NCBI GenBank assembly: GCA_026182355.1
Contig: JAPFBL010000257.1
Span: 1-64,000, forward strand
Length of the DNA: 64,000 nucleotides
DNA from: Hermatobates lingyangjiaoensis
Lineage: Eukaryota; Arthropoda; Insecta; Hemiptera; Hermatobatidae
Reading direction: 5' to 3'
Below the pieces are notes generated by a model. That model worked only from the letters and a program-made list of their open reading frames with translations, searched no databases and was not told the origin of the DNA. This document shows, piece by piece, positions 60,346 through 64,000 of the stretch. The stretch's first letter is position 1; each line of letters begins with the position of its first letter. The translations under genes were made by a program, and so were the position numbers.

Positions 60346-61843
60346 TTATTTATTTAGCGTATTTTTTTAGGCTAAATTAATAACTATTTTGTTATCTATA
60401 GGTTTGCTGTTATTTCTGCACAATAACCCTATTACAACAAAAGCAAAACTCAATTGATTGCCAACGAGTTAACAAATATTGATATTATATTTACATATAG
60501 TTAAGTTGAGTGTAGGTTGATCCATATTTGTTGTATGATATATACTCATAATGAGATAGAATAATAAGGAAAAAGTCCTCATACAAGTTTAGTTTATAAT
60601 TGAACTACGGTTTCAAATACTTTGATTTCATGCTGAGTTATCCGGCTTGATATCGATGATGTGGTACAGAGTACGAAGAGGATAGAACTGAGAGTAGTAG
60701 GACTCAATAGGTGTCCTTCCTGTTAAGGAGATATAACATGAGGAAGAACAGGAAGTGTTTGAAACGAGTAGTCCAATTTAAACTGAATTTTTGTGGACAC
60801 CTGTAGCTTATGTTTTTAGTCGCACAACAGTGACATTGTTTATGAACAACTAGATATGAACACAGTTTCTTGAACTTATCATGGATCAGTGTATAGTGTC
60901 CTAGTTTCGATAGAATCAATTCAATTCTAAATAAGTGTATTCTATTACCCTTTTTATACTTTATCTCTAAATTTATTTTATCCTTATATTGGACGTTTAC
61001 AATCCATGTTTATGATATTCATTATTGTTTTACTCTGTTTAGAAACAAATGTAATTGTTTCTCTTTCTGAATTGTTTCTTTATAAATTTTCTTGACCTTG
61101 CATTTTTAATCTAAGTTTGGCAGTTCCTCGTATAGATTTATTCTCAAATCTTAGGCCATAATTCATTTAAGCAATTTTAAGTTTAAAGTTTTTTATTCCT
61201 TCCCTAAACTGCATGCAATTATGAATTTCTGGTACCTAATACATATATTTTTGGATGTAAATTTATGTTCATGCTGTTATTATTTTCAAAGTTTGTACCT
61301 AGGAGTCTTTACAATCGATAAATCTGAAAGTTTTAATTTCTGTTAAGGTATTTTATAGAGGTTGTACCGTGAGCAGGTCCAGGTATGCGTATCGGAAAGT
61401 TTTCATTAATCTCAGTTTTTTTATCGGAATATCACACTTCCGACAGTATGACTTTTTTAATGTCATAGTGACAAGTACGGTGTCATATTGTCAAACCTAA
61501 ACCCGTTTAATTAAATACAAGAATCAAGACTTTCTGTAAATGAGGGTTGTCTAACGTTCGTATTATTTATTATGTGTATCTGTTCTGATGGTTCACAGCT
61601 TCCACTATGTTTATTTGGCTCCCACCCATTGTATATCAGGACATTTCTGCATGTACCTCCACACTAATAAATATTTTAATGTAAAGTCCAAAACCTTTCA
61701 ATTTGAACATTGTTCTTAAAAAAAAAATAATTTTTTTTTTTAGATATAAATATTATATATTCTCTTATACTTACATTTTTTAATAAGAATAATGTATTTG
61801 TATTATATGAACTTAATTTAATTTGATTTTATTTTTGTTTTAG

Positions 61844-61917
61844 TGAAGATTTAGACCCTAGTGTAATACCTAGGTATGCTGAATTCTTGCAGAGTAATGG
61901 CATAAACGGAATATTAG
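61844..61917 (+). CDS. N-acetylneuraminate lyase, next exon
   Basis: 74 bp between an acceptor (TTTTTGTTTTAG) and a donor GTATAT at 61918. Read in the phase left by the exon at 31574 it codes SEDLDPSVIPRYAEFLQSNG then INGIL and a G-starting split codon. The family continues here with a strand carrying VNGTTGEG, so the split codon and phase are as expected. The fit of both exons to one known barrel N-terminus, with matching phases and signals, is the reason to accept a 30 kb intron. Later exons with the catalytic residues are beyond 64000. Confidence 0.75.
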
Positions 61918-62014
61918 GTATATTATGTTTATAAAATTATTTAGAATCTAAGTATAGCGTATCTAGTCTTAAGAAGATTTGATGGAATGTAAGTAACGAT
62001 AAAGTATCCCATAA

Positions 62015-62092
62015 GTCAGGATGGTTTAGTAGTAAGCATTTTACCCATAGAGTTCGAGTACCGCCAACGACTTTTTTAGAGAAAATTCTTTG
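62015..62092 (+). mobile_element. tRNA-like SINE head (candidate)
   Basis: GGTTTAGTAGTAAGCA (A-box-like) and GAGTTCGAGTACC (B box) are spaced as in a tRNA-type promoter. The sequence does not fold into a full tRNA with a clear acceptor stem, so a SINE or tRNA-derived relic is more likely than a functional tRNA gene. Confidence 0.45.
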
Positions 62093-62574
62093 ATACGTTA
62101 TAAGAAAAGCCTTATACACGTCATTCTAGTTTATTAAGGCTAATTTGGGAACCTTTTTTTCATTTTGTAACTGATGCATATGATACCATTTGTTTTACAA
62201 CAAAAATAATAGATATAATTACTGAATTATACTTCTATAATCTACTTCGTATAACCAAAAATGTAGATTTAGGGTTCAAACTCCATGTTGAATCAAATAA
62301 TGTCTTACAGCAGAGCATTGCTTCTGTAAACTCAGATAATTGATATGTTAAATGGCTTTTCCAATTTAAATATTCGTGTAAAGACACTCCAGCGTTTTTG
62401 CATGCCTATGAGTGTTCTATTTCAGTATTTTTAATGAAAGGTTCTGGGAGACCTACTTTCTCATTAATCGGGATTTAGTCAATTTTCTAGGTGCAAAAAA
62501 CAAACTCTCGTTGCCGCCTTTTGAATGAAATGAATGAAAATTTCTTTTTTGAGGACATTGTCCAAGGTAAACAA

Positions 62575-62695
62575 GACTAGGGTAGCCGTACTGAGAGCAC
62601 TTGGTGCTCCCCACCAGGCTTTTTCCCCTTTGTACATAAATGATAATATGATAATAATAATTATAAAGATATTAATGATAGGATAATATAGTATT
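62575..62695 (+). mobile_element. LINE 3' end with ATAATA-type tail
   Basis: GGTAGCCGTACTGAGAGC and GGTGCTCCCCACCAGG run into TGTACATAAATGATAATATG and further TAATAA words. LINEs of the I/Jockey type often end this way. The rest of the element is not present to the left. Confidence 0.45.
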
Positions 62696-62704
62696 TTTTT
62701 TTTC

Positions 62705-62890
62705 GTCGTAGGATGTGGAAAAATCTGTTCATCCGATCCCTTAGCAAGACGTCTTGCTTAGGGTATGTGGGGTTGGGGGTCCCGACCCACTAAAAAACCA
62801 CAACCTATTTCCTGGCAATACCCGACACGGAAGCCGTTTGCACATTACTTCATGCCGGTGCCTCAGTCCTCCTGAATACGATTCATGTAA
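62705..62890. other. GC-rich retroelement-like fragment
   Basis: A GC-rich block (GGGTTGGGGGTCCCGACCC, ATACCCGACACGGAAGCCG) unlike the surrounding AT-rich DNA. It carries no recognisable domain. Probably a piece of a LINE untranslated region. Confidence 0.35.
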
Positions 62891-62968
62891 TGTAAATGTA
62901 CAATTGTACTATACAGTACTATACCGTGTTATATAGCATTTTAAAAAATTACTTTAGGTACTAAATAC

Positions 62969-62974
62969 TTTATT
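62969..62974 (-). promoter_or_regulatory. Possible poly(A) signal of the Tigger transposase
   Basis: AATAAA on the minus strand about 160 bp after the transposase stop codon. Common by chance in AT-rich DNA. Confidence 0.3.
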
Positions 62975-63133
62975 GTAATTAATATTTTACTTTTTTACTT
63001 TTTTAATGTAAAATTAAATGTGTAGTACATACAATACATTTACAGTTTAAGTACAGTATTAATATAAAAATGAACTTCCATTTACCTTATCCTACGATGA
63101 TATGTACATATTTACAGCAGATGACTCTTGAGC

Positions 63134-64000
63134 TTATTCAGAGTCCGATGTCTTCATCGGTGTACCAGATGCAGCCTGGGCGTCTGGGCTGCGGCTGGGG
63201 CCAGCTATGGGGTTTTCCAAGGTTCTGATAAGCTTGCTGGTAGCTCGGGGGGTGAAAAAGAAGATTATCTTAGACTGCTTTCCTCCCTTGTGTTGCTGCT
63301 GGATGACTGACTCCCTCAAAAGTCCAAGCTGAGTGTAGTGGCTACTGATTTCAGGGATGCTGCTGTACTCAAAGTATTTGAGGAGTAAGTCTACAGAGGC
63401 TTGTACTTCCGAGAGCTTGAACTTGGGGGGCAGGGTCCTCTTCTTCCTCCTTTTCACACTCAACCTCGGTCACCTTCTGCAGGTCCTGGGCAATAGTATC
63501 AGGAGTCATGACTTCATGGCCCTCTAACCCATCATTCTTATCAAGCCAGTCCTTGATATCCTCAACCCTGACTTCTTTCTTACCTTCCTGATGAAGGAGC
63601 CTGTAGAAGTCGATCGTGTCGAAGCCCTGTAACCCTTTAAATTCAACGGTCTCCTCCTCTGAATCCTCAAGAAGGGCCTTCCAGCAGTTCACTAGTGTTG
63701 ACAGCTTCAGGTCCCCCCAAGCACTTGCGAGGTTGAAAATAGCAGATCGCAAGCTGTAGGCCTTTATGTTACCTAAGGTCCTGGCACCACGAGTGTCTTC
63801 TTCAGCGTCGACATCCTCCTTGTCGACCACCTGCACTTCACGCATGTACTTGCGACTGTAACGTCTCTTCATTGCCCCAGTTATGCCTTGGTCCGTGGGT
63901 TGGATTAAGATGTGGTGTTTTGGAGGAAGGAAGACAGCCTTGATACGCCCGTCGGTACTCGTAAGTTGATCTACTGCAGGGTGTGCTGGTGCATTATCCA
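63134..64000 (-). pseudogene. Tigger/pogo transposase, C-terminal part, one frameshift
   Basis: Runs in from the right edge. The first codons are DNAPAHP (second catalytic Asp at 63998-63996), then VFLPPKH and LIQPTDQG 34 residues later (third catalytic Asp), then MKRRYSRKYM, NLASAWGDLK and CWKALL, all typical of the DDE domain of Tigger-like Tc1/mariner transposases (cut-and-paste at TA). The frame shifts in a run of six C (plus 63425-63430). One base less joins DPAP to KLSEVQASVDLLLKYFE, and the protein ends with TPRATS, GPSRSPDAQ and a stop at 63134. The catalytic Asp residues seen are intact. The N-terminal DNA-binding domains and the terminal inverted repeat are outside or unrecognised. 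It could be an active element with a sequencing error, or a recent relic. Confidence 0.85.

Larger units (their letters stand above)
31575..61843 (+). other. ~30.3 kb intron of the lyase gene
   Basis: Bounded by donor GTGAGT (31575) and acceptor TTTTTGTTTTAG (ends 61843). The codon split by it becomes AGT (AG from one side, T from the other), giving TPFTD-SEDLDPS, which fits the family. The intron is filled with transposable elements listed separately. Parts not listed (31575-32139, 32241-33520, 34120-36810, 37450-39220, 40002-41270, 41690-43770, 44615-45885, 51250-52190, 54884-56180, 60345-61843) are AT-rich with no gene or repeat recognised. Confidence 0.65.

Noticed and set aside
62015..62092. 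Functional tRNA gene
   Set aside because: A and B boxes are present, but I could not form a proper acceptor and anticodon stem. It is more likely a SINE head.

Overview
The window reads as nuclear DNA of an animal, most likely an insect or another arthropod. It is strongly AT-rich, its genes are split by GT-AG introns of many kilobases, and most of it is decayed transposable elements. The phylum-level guess rests on the mobile elements (Penelope-like, Helitron, hAT, Tigger, RTE and other LINE types, Ty3/gypsy, tRNA-derived SINEs) and on the style of the host genes. No species can be named.

Three host genes are supported. (1) An Aurora-type mitotic Ser/Thr kinase lies on the minus strand: a short first coding exon at 10843-10875 and one exon at 7093-7988 with the whole kinase domain. 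The exon reads through only if two runs of A each carry one base too many. (2) An unrecognised gene on the minus strand has three exons, all in phase 0: 26390-26465, 21974-22057 and a 1.28 kb terminal exon at 16664-17944 coding a Lys/Ser-rich disordered protein with two KPPW motifs. (3) The start of an N-acetylneuraminate lyase gene lies on the plus strand. Exons 31522-31574 and 61844-61917 join in frame across an intron of about 30 kb that makes up nearly half the window.

Layout: 1-6.3 kb holds two Helitron copies, a Penelope-like repeat with inverted ends and an hAT-like element. 7-11 kb is the kinase gene, with a 1.6 kb transposon copy in its intron. 11.8-15.5 kb is a mosaic of repeats ending in a Ty3/gypsy relic. 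16.6-26.5 kb is the unknown gene; its introns hold two separate Penelope-like relics (a GIY-YIG end and a reverse transcriptase part), a perfect 270 bp palindrome between TA microsatellites, and a SINE. 28.7-30.8 kb holds a LINE 3' end and a 108 bp minisatellite. 31.5-61.9 kb is the lyase intron, with a Helitron helicase relic, SINEs, a long-inverted-repeat transposon carrying a nested GC-rich insertion with a 13 bp target duplication, an RTE-type LINE relic and a third Helitron. 62-64 kb has LINE debris and the C-terminal part of a Tigger/pogo transposase running off the right edge.

The host genes show no shared pathway. The main unusual signals are the scattered hairpin-plus-GAAA motifs resembling hammerhead ribozyme cores, the perfect palindrome, an unnamed transposon family with a highly conserved box, and three coding frameshifts that are all one-base gains in homopolymers, which suggests assembly error rather than gene death. 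No clear new enzymatic or defence system was found.
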